A DNA stretch of 64,000 bases from Cyclobacteriaceae bacterium (GCA_028284125.1 JANQSI010000004.1:248001-312000), one strand, 5' to 3'; shown: positions 34,399 through 42,974, numbered from the stretch's first letter. The notes: a model not told the origin generated them from the letters alone. Numbers and translations: made by a program.

Positions 34399-34575
34399 AT
34401 GAAAAAGTTAATGTATGTCATCGCACTGTCTATTGTCTCATCTGTTTTACTTTCATGTAAGGACGACCTTGTCAATCCAGTTGAAGAGGAAGAAAAAGTG
34501 GAAGTAGTGCCTTCTGGTGAAGGCACTAATGACGGAAATGAGCCAATCAGAAATGGTGGTGTGAAGCCAGGGTAA
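34399..34575 (+). CDS. Small acidic lipoprotein (58 aa)
   Basis: An ATG at 34399 opens a 58-codon frame with a clean lipoprotein signal: MKKLMYVIALSIVSSVLLSC, with LLSC as lipobox and Cys20 as the lipidated residue. The remaining 38 residues are polar and acidic ('PVEEEEKVEVVPSGEG'), with no fold I recognise. A terminator follows 19 bp after the stop, so the gene has a defined end and is probably expressed on its own. Tiny lipoproteins like this are often missed by annotation. Confidence 0.75.
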   Translation: MKKLMYVIALSIVSSVLLSCKDDLVNPVEEEEKVEVVPSGEGTNDGNEPIRNGGVKPG

Positions 34576-34593
34576 TAGAATTTCTAACAAAAG

Positions 34594-34626
34594 GAAGGGT
34601 TTGGTTGAAAATCACCCTTCTTTTTT
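34594..34626 (+). terminator. Intrinsic terminator of the small lipoprotein gene
   Basis: The arms GAAGGGT (34594-34600) and ACCCTTC (34614-34620) enclose a 13-base loop and are followed by TTTTTT (34621-34626). Confidence 0.75.
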
Positions 34627-34659
34627 GTTTTAATAACCATTATGTGTTAAACTAGCGAT

Positions 34660-35859
34660 GTGAAGATAGAGATCTTGGTACTCACTACCCTGAGGGTCGG
34701 ACTTCTCTTGTTTTTCTTCAACAGCTTTTCTCAATACCATCCACTAATTAAGTATTACAACGGAGAACTTAAGCTTACTGAAAAGCAGGTGGATTCATTG
34801 GTTATAAAAACACTTAATGAAAGTGATTCTCGATATTTATTGGCCTTGGCCTACTATCAAAAAGGGGTACTTCTATGGGGAAGCGGCGAGGATATTGAAG
34901 AATTTAAATCCTATGCTTCTGCATTTGCTTATCTGCAGAAGTCTGATACAACAGACAACTATTTAATGAGTGCAATCCTTGGGAATCAAGGAACCATACT
35001 TCACAACTACAAATTGTATGAGGAGGCAGTTGAGCTTTATCGTAAAGCATTAGATCCTTCCTACGAGTTCAGTTTTAATCAAGGAGTGAATACTGAGTAC
35101 AATATTGCTTTAGCGATGATGCAGTATGATCCAAAAAATGCACTGGCGCTATTTGCTGATCTGAAGAAAAAAATTAGTGAAGATTTTTATCGCCAGGCGA
35201 TGATTCTAAATCAGATAGGGATTTTTCATGAGGGTCTGGAAGAATATAATGAAGCAATTTCCAACTTTGAATCTGGTTTAGAACTTGGAGTAACAGGTCG
35301 AATAAAAGCTAGCTTAATCCAAAATATTTCTGATACCTACTATCTAAAAAAGGATTATATAAATCAGGAAAAGTATTTGCGACAAGTACTTGAAATTCCA
35401 GAGGGAAATCATTTTTTAGCGTTGGTGGATTTGGGCGAATGTTACATCCTCCAAGGCAGGAAGGCGGAAGCTCTCAGAGTTTTGCTTAAAGCAGAAGTAA
35501 TGTATGATGAACAGTCTTTGCGACCTGACCACATCAAAGTTTTTCAATGGCTAAGAATGATCTCTAATGATCCAGTGAAATACGCGGATCGTCAAGTGGA
35601 AGAACTGACCAAGTACATTGATCGCATGGATAAGCTAAAAGACATGATGAAGACGCTTGCTATGAAAAATGTCCTTGTGGCGGAAGAGTCTGAACAGCGC
35701 AGAAAAAAGGATACTTCTATTCTTAGGAAAATCACCATACTTCTGAGCATCATTGCCATAGCTATCTTCTTGATCTGGAGAATCTGGCTGAATCGTCTCA
35801 GAAGTAGCTTAAGCAAAAAGATCGTTAAGCTAGTAGAGAAAAGCGAGCGCGATCTCTAA
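34660..35859 (+). CDS. TPR-repeat membrane protein (399 aa)
   Basis: Translation most likely starts at GTG 34660; the product begins with a hydrophobic signal segment ending 'FFFNSFSQY'. Residues about 60-290 contain six or seven TPR-like helix pairs, for example 'SAILGNQGTILHNYKLYEEAVELYRKALDP' and 'NQIGIFHEGLEEYNEAISNFESGLELG'. A transmembrane helix at about 353-370 ('ILLSIIAIAIFLIWRIWL') is followed by a short basic cytoplasmic tail. This is the sensor half of the TPR/LuxR regulators seen at 39112, but without their DNA-binding end: the protein stops about 25 residues after the membrane helix. It may therefore be a truncated relative or a partner of such a regulator. Its stop overlaps by 4 bp the stop of the convergent gene. 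Confidence 0.72.
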   Translation: MKIEILVLTTLRVGLLLFFFNSFSQYHPLIKYYNGELKLTEKQVDSLVIKTLNESDSRYLLALAYYQKGVLLWGSGEDIEEFKSYASAFAYLQKSDTTDNYLMSAILGNQGTILHNYKLYEEAVELYRKALDPSYEFSFNQGVNTEYNIALAMMQYDPKNALALFADLKKKISEDFYRQAMILNQIGIFHEGLEEYNEAISNFESGLELGVTGRIKASLIQNISDTYYLKKDYINQEKYLRQVLEIPEGNHFLALVDLGECYILQGRKAEALRVLLKAEVMYDEQSLRPDHIKVFQWLRMISNDPVKYADRQVEELTKYIDRMDKLKDMMKTLAMKNVLVAEESEQRRKKDTSILRKITILLSIIAIAIFLIWRIWLNRLRSSLSKKIVKLVEKSERDL

Positions 35860-36362
35860 TCCTTGGCCTTTCGAAAGGTCGTTTCATGAAACTTCTTTGA
35901 CCATTTCCCATCCTCCCAAATACCTACAATAAATTGGAAAGTATTATCATTTTCATAAATCCATGAGTCTCGCAAGTAAGATCCTCCATATTCATATTCA
36001 AAATGCAGATTGTTGCCATCCACCAGAATGGTGCCTGGTGTAACTCCACCGTATTTATCAAACTCGTAAAATTCCAATTGCTTGGTTGTCGTATTGTAAG
36101 TTCTTATTCCAACCGCTCTGAATCCGAATTCTTTGGTTTTGGGGTCTGTAGAAAATGAATTGACTCGGACCACTTTTTTGTTAAGATCCCAATTCATTTC
36201 ATATTCTGTTCGTCCCTCAAATCCGCCCAGTTGCAGTCCTCCGGAGACCCAAGTAGCACCTGCAAGTTTTTCAAAAGCATTCATAGGATTTTCTTGAGCA
36301 ATGGCTGTTATTGCTGTTAAGGCAAATCCAATGGTCAGCAAATACATGTTTGTTTTTTTCAT
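35856..36362 (-). CDS. Secreted DUF1579/lipocalin-like protein (168 aa)
   Basis: The preferred start is the ATG at 36360-36362, because it overlaps the previous stop as ATGA; an in-frame ATG lies two codons upstream at 36368. The N-terminus is a signal peptide ending 'TAITAIAQENP'. The mature part is a small beta-barrel pattern with 'FEKLAGATWVSGG', 'EYEMNWDLNKKVVRVNSF' and 'DSWIYENDNTFQFIVGIWEDGKW'. This resembles the DUF1579-type or heme-binding-like secreted proteins of Bacteroidota that follow a 'LVG.W......G..G' plan. The ligand is unknown. It is translationally coupled to the DUF1761 membrane protein upstream. Confidence 0.7.
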   Translation of the reverse strand: MKKTNMYLLTIGFALTAITAIAQENPMNAFEKLAGATWVSGGLQLGGFEGRTEYEMNWDLNKKVVRVNSFSTDPKTKEFGFRAVGIRTYNTTTKQLEFYEFDKYGGVTPGTILVDGNNLHFEYEYGGSYLRDSWIYENDNTFQFIVGIWEDGKWSKKFHETTFRKAKD

Positions 36363-36766
36363 CTCCATATTCCAATAATAAATCCGATTAATGTGAAGTA
36401 GACCACAATATAACCCCCATTAATCATGATGTATCGCAAAGATTTTTGTTCGTAAAGTGCGATGATCGCAAAAATCATGGCAGCCCATCCGAAACCGGCA
36501 AGAAACCCAGCGGTCGTTCCCCATACCCAATCGGTTTTGCTGTCACCCAAAAAGGCAGCTAGGTTGTAACAAATGACAATTGAAAGGAGGGTGGAAATAG
36601 AATATAGTTTCGCAGGATTTACTTTTTTGAGCTGATCATCACTCAGTTTGTTTTCTTTTTTCCAGGCGTTGTAAAATAATGCTGGAGAGTACCACATAGC
36701 TCCGACTACAAGATTAGAAAGGGCTGCTACTATTACGGCCCAGTGGTTGATGTACATTTCTTCCAT
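36359..36766 (-). CDS. DUF1761 family membrane protein
   Basis: The ATG at 36766 is chosen because homologues typically begin just before 'INHWAVIVAALSNLVVGAMWYS'; a longer frame from 36796 adds ten less likely residues. The 135-residue product has four hydrophobic helices (about 9-30, 58-75, 82-103 and 112-132) with the DUF1761 signature 'NLVVGAMWYSPALF' and 'W...W'-type spacing. The family has no known function. It is coupled by an ATGA overlap to the secreted DUF1579-like gene. Confidence 0.82.
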   Translation of the reverse strand: MEEMYINHWAVIVAALSNLVVGAMWYSPALFYNAWKKENKLSDDQLKKVNPAKLYSISTLLSIVICYNLAAFLGDSKTDWVWGTTAGFLAGFGWAAMIFAIIALYEQKSLRYIMINGGYIVVYFTLIGFIIGIWR

Positions 36767-36832
36767 AAACTTTTTAAGCAAAAGTATAAGGCCCAAAAGG
36801 TAGAGTATTGGAAAAAATTTACTTCTGTCAAG

Positions 36833-37666
36833 TCAGTTTTTGACCACCGTTTTTACAGGAATGTAGTTCAAATGAGGTCCTTTTTCTACCATGTATTTTT
36901 CAGGATTTAAGCCGGAGTAATGCTTGAACTCATTGATGAAGTGCGCCTGATCGTAGTAACCACAATCAAGAGAGAGCCTCGTCCAGTTAATGGAGTTTGA
37001 TTGTTCCAGTTCATTTAGTACTTGTTGGAATCGCTGAATCTTTTGAAGCGCCTTAGGTGTAAGTCCAAGATGTTTTTTAAACAAATGAATCAGATGCTTT
37101 TGACTGTAGCCACACTTATCTGAGAGTTGCTTGATTGTTTTTTCTGTAGGATTCGATGCTAATACACCTATTCCATAGGAGACAACATCTGGAATTTCGG
37201 TTTTGAGTAAGCGTTGACAAAAGAAATCTTCAACCACGGCAAATTTATCGGTAGCATTTGCTCTGTTCAAGATTTCCTCCCTGAGATTATTGATTGAGTT
37301 TCCGAAAAGCAGATCAGTATCGACTACCTGATCAGTAATTTCATCCATTGGAAAATGCGAAAAATGATAGGCAGCACCTTGCTGAAATCGAATAACCATC
37401 ATTGAAGAATTAATCCCACCTGCATCAATGGTGATCAGCTTTTTTCGAGCTCCGGACAACCAGGAGGATTTGAACTTCTGTTTTTTTTCTAGGGTGGTAT
37501 TTTCAAAAATGTACTTGGGTTTTTCAGTTAGATCGATGATCAAATCTTGATATCCCTCTGGAAGTAATTTCTCGGCTTCATAGTCAGGTGTCAAATATTT
37601 GAAAAAGACGATGGACTCGATGAAATTAGCTAAGAATCCGGTTGGTCGATGAAAGTGAAATTCCAT
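36833..37666 (-). CDS. AraC-family transcriptional regulator
   Basis: The 277-residue protein has the double HTH of the AraC/XylS family at its C-terminus: 'TIKQLSDKCGYSQKHLIHLF' for the first helix pair and 'WTRLSLDCGYYDQAHFINEF' plus 'SGLNPEKY' for the second. The N-terminal 150 residues form a cupin-like ligand-sensing domain of the DUF6597 type ('PEGYQDLIIDL'). It starts one base inside the stop of the M24 peptidase gene, so it is probably co-transcribed with it. The DUF1761 gene lies downstream. The effector is not known. Confidence 0.9.
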   Translation of the reverse strand: MEFHFHRPTGFLANFIESIVFFKYLTPDYEAEKLLPEGYQDLIIDLTEKPKYIFENTTLEKKQKFKSSWLSGARKKLITIDAGGINSSMMVIRFQQGAAYHFSHFPMDEITDQVVDTDLLFGNSINNLREEILNRANATDKFAVVEDFFCQRLLKTEIPDVVSYGIGVLASNPTEKTIKQLSDKCGYSQKHLIHLFKKHLGLTPKALQKIQRFQQVLNELEQSNSINWTRLSLDCGYYDQAHFINEFKHYSGLNPEKYMVEKGPHLNYIPVKTVVKN

Positions 37667-39018
37667 TATTTATTTGGGTGAAGAGGTCGGGGGATTACCA
37701 TCAATTCAGTTTGTCGGCCATCAATGTATCTTACGTTTTCACCATCAAAAAAGGCATCCTCTTCCAGCATGATTCGAATTTCTTTATCCCATTCATCTAT
37801 GAAAACGCCTGTGTTGAGTTCGATAGAATATGCAGTGTTTTTATACAAAGGATAGTCGCCATTTCCCGGAACCCCGCCTTGCTGATCCCAAAGTCCAATG
37901 GTTGGTCCAGCTCCATGACCATGATAGCCGATCGGGTGTGTATAAATGACACCTTTGAGCCCTTCAGATTTACATTGATCCAGTGTGGCTTTCAGTATCT
38001 CATTTCCTGATCTTCCTTCCTTAAAATTTGAAGTCAATATATCCTGAACTCGATTCCCTTTTTTGAAGGCATCCATTAAATACTTGGGTGGAGTTTGTTC
38101 TCCAGGCTTGAGAACATACGCGTGTTGTTGCGTATCCGTGTTCAATCTCAAGTACGTGATTCCAAAATCCACGTGAAGTAGATCACCCGGAATGATGACT
38201 TGCTTTTCTGGACGGTTAGAAAATGCGCGCAAGTGTTCAAATGATTCAGGATCTTTTCTTTGGATAGAAACAGTAGGGTGAAACCATGCGGTAAACCCAA
38301 GTTCACGGATCCGATCTCGGTACCACCAGACTACATCATCTGTTGTTGTAATCCCCGGTTGGATTATTTTTTCAGAAAGTCCTTCAGCGATTACCTGATG
38401 TGCGATCCGTACGATATTGGGATAGACCGCCATCTCAGCTTCAGTTCTTGTTTCTAACCAACCGATGGCTATATTTTCGGCACTCACAATCCTTGACTGA
38501 TACTTTTTTGGCAATACTTCCATCAGCTGTTCGTAATGAGTTGCTGATAAACCATCAGCCAGTGCGAAAGTTTCTGATTTATTGATTCCAATTTTTTGAG
38601 GATCTTTTTGTGCGATCATGTCAGCCAGTGCCTTCCATTGATCAGGTTGCTCTTCCTTGTTCCAGATAGTTTTGAATAAATCACCCGTATTGTATCGGGA
38701 CATCCCGAACGTTTCAATGGGCTGATTGTCACCAGGATCGTATGCAATCAGCATGGTCGTTCTTCTTGCAGATTGCCAGGTGGCAGGTAGTAATGTCTTG
38801 ATAACCGGATCTTCATTGTATTCCCTTGCGATGATAATCCACATGTCTATTCCAGATCTTTTCATGATTTCCGGAAGCTGATTTTTCACTTTATCAGCCA
38901 ACCATTGATCAATGACTTCTGCACGCTGCTGCATGTTCAAAGTTTTTGGGAAATAGGGATTCTGAGATGAGCCACAAAAAGTGAAATGCAGGAAAAGAAT
39001 GAACAGTGTTTTCTTCAT
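37666..39018 (-). CDS. M24-family metallopeptidase (Xaa-Pro aminopeptidase-like), exported
   Basis: The start is placed at the ATG at 39018, which opens a signal peptide (MKKTLFILFLHFTFCGSSQN); a longer frame adds 14 unlikely residues. Length is 450 residues. The C-terminal 'pita-bread' fold shows the five dimetal ligands of M24 enzymes: Asp in 'LLHVDFGITY', the second Asp in the 'LNTDTQQHAY' strand, His in 'GYHGHGAGP', Glu in 'YSIELNTGVF' and Glu in 'IMLEEDAFF'. The N-terminal creatinase-like domain (about 30-190) has 'SGIDMWIIIAREYNEDPV'. Such enzymes cleave Xaa-Pro or related dipeptides. It is exported, so it probably acts on periplasmic or external peptides. It is the first gene of a unit with the AraC regulator. 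Confidence 0.87.
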   Translation of the reverse strand: MKKTLFILFLHFTFCGSSQNPYFPKTLNMQQRAEVIDQWLADKVKNQLPEIMKRSGIDMWIIIAREYNEDPVIKTLLPATWQSARRTTMLIAYDPGDNQPIETFGMSRYNTGDLFKTIWNKEEQPDQWKALADMIAQKDPQKIGINKSETFALADGLSATHYEQLMEVLPKKYQSRIVSAENIAIGWLETRTEAEMAVYPNIVRIAHQVIAEGLSEKIIQPGITTTDDVVWWYRDRIRELGFTAWFHPTVSIQRKDPESFEHLRAFSNRPEKQVIIPGDLLHVDFGITYLRLNTDTQQHAYVLKPGEQTPPKYLMDAFKKGNRVQDILTSNFKEGRSGNEILKATLDQCKSEGLKGVIYTHPIGYHGHGAGPTIGLWDQQGGVPGNGDYPLYKNTAYSIELNTGVFIDEWDKEIRIMLEEDAFFDGENVRYIDGRQTELMVIPRPLHPNK

Positions 39019-39111
39019 ATTTAATAAGATGATTGATAAATATAGCCAATCACACCTCAATGTAATTTGAGATCAATAGATCGGGTTTTGTTGACTTATT
39101 TTGTGTCAGCT

Positions 39112-40746
39112 ATGAGAGTTGCCACGTTTGTATTGCTTTTTCTGGTATTATGTCAGTCATCATTCGCTCAGGAAATTGACAGTTTGGAAAATGAGCTAGC
39201 CACTTATGAATCGGATGATTCAGTCAGAGTTGAGCTCTTGAATCAACTAGGGTTTGAATATTGGATCGTCAATCCGATTCAATCCATCATTTATGGCCAG
39301 CAAGCCAAAGCACTAGCTGCTGTTATCGAGGATCAACGAGGACTTGCTTTTGCAAATAGAGTGATTGGTGTAGCCAACTGGGCAAAAGGCAGTTATGACG
39401 ATGGACTAACATATTTGCTAGATGGGCTTGAATTATATCGCTCTTTGAATGATACATTGGGAGAAGCCAATTGTTTGATGAATGTTGGTCTTATTTATTC
39501 TGATCGTTCTGATAATGATAAGGCGCTTGAATTTTATTTTGATGCACTTAAGCTATTTGAACTAACAGATGCTGAAAGCCGCTCAGCCACTACTTATACA
39601 AAAATTGCCACCATTTTCATTAATCAGGGTAAACTAGAAGCCGCCGACGATTTTTTAAAAAGGGCTCGTGTTATTCACGAACGAGAGAATTTCCAGTATG
39701 GCAGTATGGAAGTCTACAATCGTTTGGGGTTATTTCATTTTTCCGAAAATCAATATGATAGTGCACATCATTACTTAAATATGTCTTTGAAAATAAGCGA
39801 GACAATCAATGATATAGAAGGTAAGACCAAGACGTTACTTGATCTATCCAATGTGGAGCTGGCTAGAAATCGATTGAATTCTGCGGAATCTTTACTTAGT
39901 AACGCTTTGTTAATGGCTCGAGATATTGGCTCACACAAATGGCTGAAAGAGATTTATGACAACTTGCAGGTAGTAAATAGAAGAAAGGGAGATTTGAATA
40001 AAGCTATTTACTATTATGATCAATACATCCAGGAACGAGATAGCCTTTTTAACGAGGAGACCATCAATAATATTTCCAGACTTGAAGCGCAGCTTGCTAC
40101 TGTGGAACAACAACGATTGATTGATGCCAGAGAGCAGCGGATCGTAATCTTGGAGCAACAATCCAGACTTCAACAGAGTCGGATTCTAATTCTAATAGTT
40201 CTTATCATTTTGATTGCTGTGGTAGCTTTTCTTTTTATAAAGGGGAGACAAGCGTTGGCAAAGCGGAGGGAAGAGGCAGCTATTCAGATTGCAGAGAAAG
40301 CGCAGCAAGAAGTAGAATTTAAGAATAGAGAACTTTCCTCGTACACCGTCAATTTTGTCAGGAAGAATCGTCTATTTGAAGAGTTGGTTGAATTGATCAA
40401 AGAGATAAAGAAGCGATCATCGGTTGAGGTGAACAAAGACCTTATCACCATTGAAAAAACGGTTAAGAAACACATACAGGTTGATCAGGATTGGGAGGAT
40501 TTTAAGCTTAGATTCGAAAACGTACATCAAGGCTTCTTTGACAAACTTCATGAAAAATTTCCAGCCCTTACTAACAACGACTTGCGATTGAGCGTACTCG
40601 TGAAGATGAATTTTTCCATCAAAGAATTAAGCGAGATGTTTGGCATTTCTCCTGAAAGTGTAAAGACTGCCAGGTATCGGCTCAAGAAGAAGCTAAATCT
40701 GCCCTCAGAGCAAAATTTGAATGATTTTCTAAACGAGATCGCCTAA
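39112..40746 (+). CDS. Membrane-bound TPR regulator with LuxR-type HTH
   Basis: The ATG at 39112 is preferred over the TTG at 39067, because it begins a clean signal peptide (MRVATFVLLFLVLCQSSFAQ). The 544-residue product has periplasmic TPR repeats (about 55-320, e.g. 'EANCLMNVGLIYSDRSDNDKALEFYFDAL'), a transmembrane helix at about 365-385 ('ILILIVLIILIAVVAFLFI'), a cytoplasmic coiled coil, and a C-terminal HTH with 'LTNNDLRLSVLVKMNFSIKE' and 'MFGISPESVKTARYRLKKKL', a LuxR/GerE-like DNA-binding end. This architecture is found only in Bacteroidota and would link a periplasmic signal directly to transcription from the membrane. Three phased GTTCAC repeats lie just downstream of its stop, ahead of a TPR lipoprotein gene. 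Confidence 0.85.
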   Translation: MRVATFVLLFLVLCQSSFAQEIDSLENELATYESDDSVRVELLNQLGFEYWIVNPIQSIIYGQQAKALAAVIEDQRGLAFANRVIGVANWAKGSYDDGLTYLLDGLELYRSLNDTLGEANCLMNVGLIYSDRSDNDKALEFYFDALKLFELTDAESRSATTYTKIATIFINQGKLEAADDFLKRARVIHERENFQYGSMEVYNRLGLFHFSENQYDSAHHYLNMSLKISETINDIEGKTKTLLDLSNVELARNRLNSAESLLSNALLMARDIGSHKWLKEIYDNLQVVNRRKGDLNKAIYYYDQYIQERDSLFNEETINNISRLEAQLATVEQQRLIDAREQRIVILEQQSRLQQSRILILIVLIILIAVVAFLFIKGRQALAKRREEAAIQIAEKAQQEVEFKNRELSSYTVNFVRKNRLFEELVELIKEIKKRSSVEVNKDLITIEKTVKKHIQVDQDWEDFKLRFENVHQGFFDKLHEKFPALTNNDLRLSVLVKMNFSIKELSEMFGISPESVKTARYRLKKKLNLPSEQNLNDFLNEIA

Positions 40747-40748
40747 AT

Positions 40749-40787
40749 GTTCACATAATGTTCACCTAAATCCGAAAAGCAGTTCAC
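40749..40787 (+). promoter_or_regulatory. Three helically phased GTTCAC repeats, candidate regulator sites
   Basis: GTTCAC occurs at 40749-40754, 40760-40765 and 40782-40787. The starts are 11 and 22 bp apart, so all lie on one face of the DNA helix. A -7-like CAGCTTTG (40831-40838) follows, and the next gene starts at 40866. The sites would sit about 60-95 bp upstream of the predicted start of transcription, a usual place for an activator. Confidence 0.4.
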
Positions 40788-40865
40788 CTCTTGTCTACTT
40801 GTGGAAAGTGATCGGTCGTAGCGATGTTTTCAGCTTTGCATCGTCACTCTAAACTACTCAAAGAC

Positions 40866-42620
40866 ATGAAGCAGTTAATTTATTTTTGGGCCAAAATGAT
40901 GATCGTTCTCGTCGGAGTAATGGTCGCCATGACCATTTTGGTCTCATGTAAAAACCAGCCTGTACAATTTCAAGCACCACTATTTAACAATCTTGGGGAT
41001 TATTGGATCGATGCTACAACCAGCTCGAATGATGCTAATCGCTTCTTTGTTCAGGGCATGATCCTGACCTACAATTTCAATCATGGAGAAGCAGCAAGAT
41101 CTTTTCGTGAGGCAATTCGATTGGATAGTTCCTTTGCTATGGCGTATTGGGGTTTGGCCTACACTTTGGGGCCAAACTACAACGCGCCAATGGAGGAAAG
41201 TGTTAAAGATGAAGTTTTCTGGGCTGTTGAAAAAGCGAGTCAAGCAAATACCGACCTTAAGCCATGGGAAAAATTGCTTATTGAAGCAATGAAAGCAAAA
41301 CATGTTGAAGGTAAAGATGAGCCTCAGCTTGAAGACCTAGCAAATATTTTGAGGGCATCGGTGAAGAGAATTCCAAATGATGCGAATCTGCATACGTTTC
41401 TGGCAGAAGCACTCATGCTACAGCATCCCTGGGATTTGTATGATTACAAAGGAGGGCCTGAAAAGGAGTGGACACCGGAAATTCTTGTGGCTTTGGAGAA
41501 AGCTTTGGAATTGGATCCTAATCATCCTCTGGCGAATCATTTGATGATCCATGCCACTGAAGCGTCAAGTACGCCTGAAGACGGACTTGAAGCATCCGCC
41601 AGATTAACAAATCTTTCACCTGGAGCAGGACATTTGGTTCATATGCCGTCTCATACTTACATTAATACAGGAGATTACCATCTTGGAACAGAGGTTAATA
41701 TTAGTGCTGTAAAAGCCGATAGTGCTTATGCAGCCCAGTGCAAGGCACAAGGAGCTTTTCCATTATACTATTATCACAACTATCACTTTTTAGCAGCATG
41801 CGCAGCTTTAGAAGGAAGAGGCGCTTTGGCCATCGATGCGTCGTTACGAATGGTTGAGACCATTGACAAATCATTGCTTTTAGAGCCTGGATTTGAAACC
41901 ACTCAGCATTTCATGACCATTCCATACAATGTGCTTGTAAAGTTTGAACAATGGGAAAAAATACTTGCACTAAAAGCTCCGGATGAAAAATATCCTTATT
42001 TAACAGCAATGTGGTCATTTGCCAGGGGAATGGCTTACGCTAATTTGGAAAAGGAAGCCATTGCGAAGAATGAATTGAAAAAACTGGTAGCAATTCAAGA
42101 AACAAGAGATCTCGAAAAGATTACTGTATTTGGAATCAACTCCGTTCAGGAGGTTGCTGATATAGCTGTGAATGTACTTCGGGCTGAAATAGCTCAAAGG
42201 CAAGGAAATTTTGAAGAAGCAGAAGCACTTCTGGTTGAGGCAATAGAAATAGAAGATGGACTCAACTATAATGAACCACCAGATTGGTTCTTTTCGGTAA
42301 GACACTTGTTAGGAGATCTGTATCTTGATCAAGGAATGAACATTAAGGCTGAAGAGGTGTTCAGAAAAGATCTGATAATCTTTCCAAAAAATGGATTTGC
42401 TTTAAATGGTCTTTATCATAGTCTACTGAACCAAAATTTGGTGCAAGAAGCGAGCAAAATCCAATCACAATTCGCAAAATCATGGGAGTTTGCTGATTCC
42501 GAATTGAAATATTCAAGAATAGATGAGAAAAAGAGAAAAGATTTAGCCTTAAAAGTTCGATTTGATAGTCCAAATGATGTCATTTATTTGGCTGCTAATT
42601 TTTGCGGAATAAGGCGGTAA
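40866..42620 (+). CDS. TPR-repeat lipoprotein (584 aa)
   Basis: The ATG at 40866 is chosen over an upstream frame from 40824 because it opens a lipoprotein signal with 'MTILVSCKNQP'; Cys36 would be lipidated. Residues about 60-560 form a long TPR superhelix. The first pair, 'FVQGMILTYNFNHGEAARSFREAIRLDSSFAMAYWGLA', and the later 'GHLVHMPSHTYINTGDYH' segment are typical of a widespread TPR family found in several phyla and lacking a known activity. It probably works as a periplasmic scaffold. It sits downstream of the membrane-bound TPR/LuxR regulator and may be its target or sensing partner. Confidence 0.82.
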   Translation: MKQLIYFWAKMMIVLVGVMVAMTILVSCKNQPVQFQAPLFNNLGDYWIDATTSSNDANRFFVQGMILTYNFNHGEAARSFREAIRLDSSFAMAYWGLAYTLGPNYNAPMEESVKDEVFWAVEKASQANTDLKPWEKLLIEAMKAKHVEGKDEPQLEDLANILRASVKRIPNDANLHTFLAEALMLQHPWDLYDYKGGPEKEWTPEILVALEKALELDPNHPLANHLMIHATEASSTPEDGLEASARLTNLSPGAGHLVHMPSHTYINTGDYHLGTEVNISAVKADSAYAAQCKAQGAFPLYYYHNYHFLAACAALEGRGALAIDASLRMVETIDKSLLLEPGFETTQHFMTIPYNVLVKFEQWEKILALKAPDEKYPYLTAMWSFARGMAYANLEKEAIAKNELKKLVAIQETRDLEKITVFGINSVQEVADIAVNVLRAEIAQRQGNFEEAEALLVEAIEIEDGLNYNEPPDWFFSVRHLLGDLYLDQGMNIKAEEVFRKDLIIFPKNGFALNGLYHSLLNQNLVQEASKIQSQFAKSWEFADSELKYSRIDEKKRKDLALKVRFDSPNDVIYLAANFCGIRR

Positions 42621-42715
42621 AGTGCTTTTCGCGCTTACTATAAGCCTTTTTGTTAACCTGTTGTATCCTGAAATCGAGTTAACCAACGTTCCCTGTTTAC
42701 CCCTTGTATACTGAG

Positions 42716-42747
42716 TTTGGCCTAGATTCATTTGCGTCTAGGCCAAA
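42716..42747 (+). terminator. Long perfect hairpin, probable terminator of the TPR lipoprotein gene
   Basis: The arms TTTGGCCTAGA (42716-42726) and TCTAGGCCAAA (42737-42747) pair perfectly around a 10-base loop. Only a short T-run (TTTG) follows, so termination is less certain than at the next hairpin. It lies 96 bp past the stop at 42620. Confidence 0.5.
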
Positions 42748-42831
42748 TTTGTATTCGTGGTTATGGTAATAAAAAAGCCAAACAAAAATATTTAAGATCC
42801 ATAGAGTGGCTATGGTTAATTAGTGGTGACT

Positions 42832-42859
42832 GGCCATCCTTCGGGATGGCCTTTTTTTT
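42832..42859 (+). terminator. Strong intrinsic terminator (UUCG loop)
   Basis: A perfect 8-bp stem, GGCCATCC/GGATGGCC (42832-42839 and 42844-42851), with a TTCG tetraloop is followed by eight T (42852-42859). No coding gene ends between this and the hairpin at 42716, so it may end a short RNA or be a second terminator for the TPR lipoprotein. Confidence 0.88.
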
Positions 42860-42910
42860 GTCTCATAAATTCCCTTTACAATAAGTTTTCATTAATCGTT
42901 AAGTATTTGG

Positions 42911-42952
42911 CAGATCAAATGGTAAGGTTGATCTGACCATTTAATAGCTTTG
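42911..42952 (+). promoter_or_regulatory. Promoter and inverted-repeat operator candidate for the cystathionine beta-synthase gene
   Basis: TAGCTTTG at 42945-42952 fits the Bacteroidota -7 box TAnnTTTG and lies 22 bp from the ATG. Just upstream, CAGATCAA (42911-42918) and TTGATCTG (42928-42935) form a perfect 8-bp inverted repeat with a 9-base spacer, in the -10 to -35 zone. This is a typical repressor-site layout. No clear -33 box. Confidence 0.5.
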
Positions 42953-42974
42953 CGGTACAATTCAAAAGCTCGTA

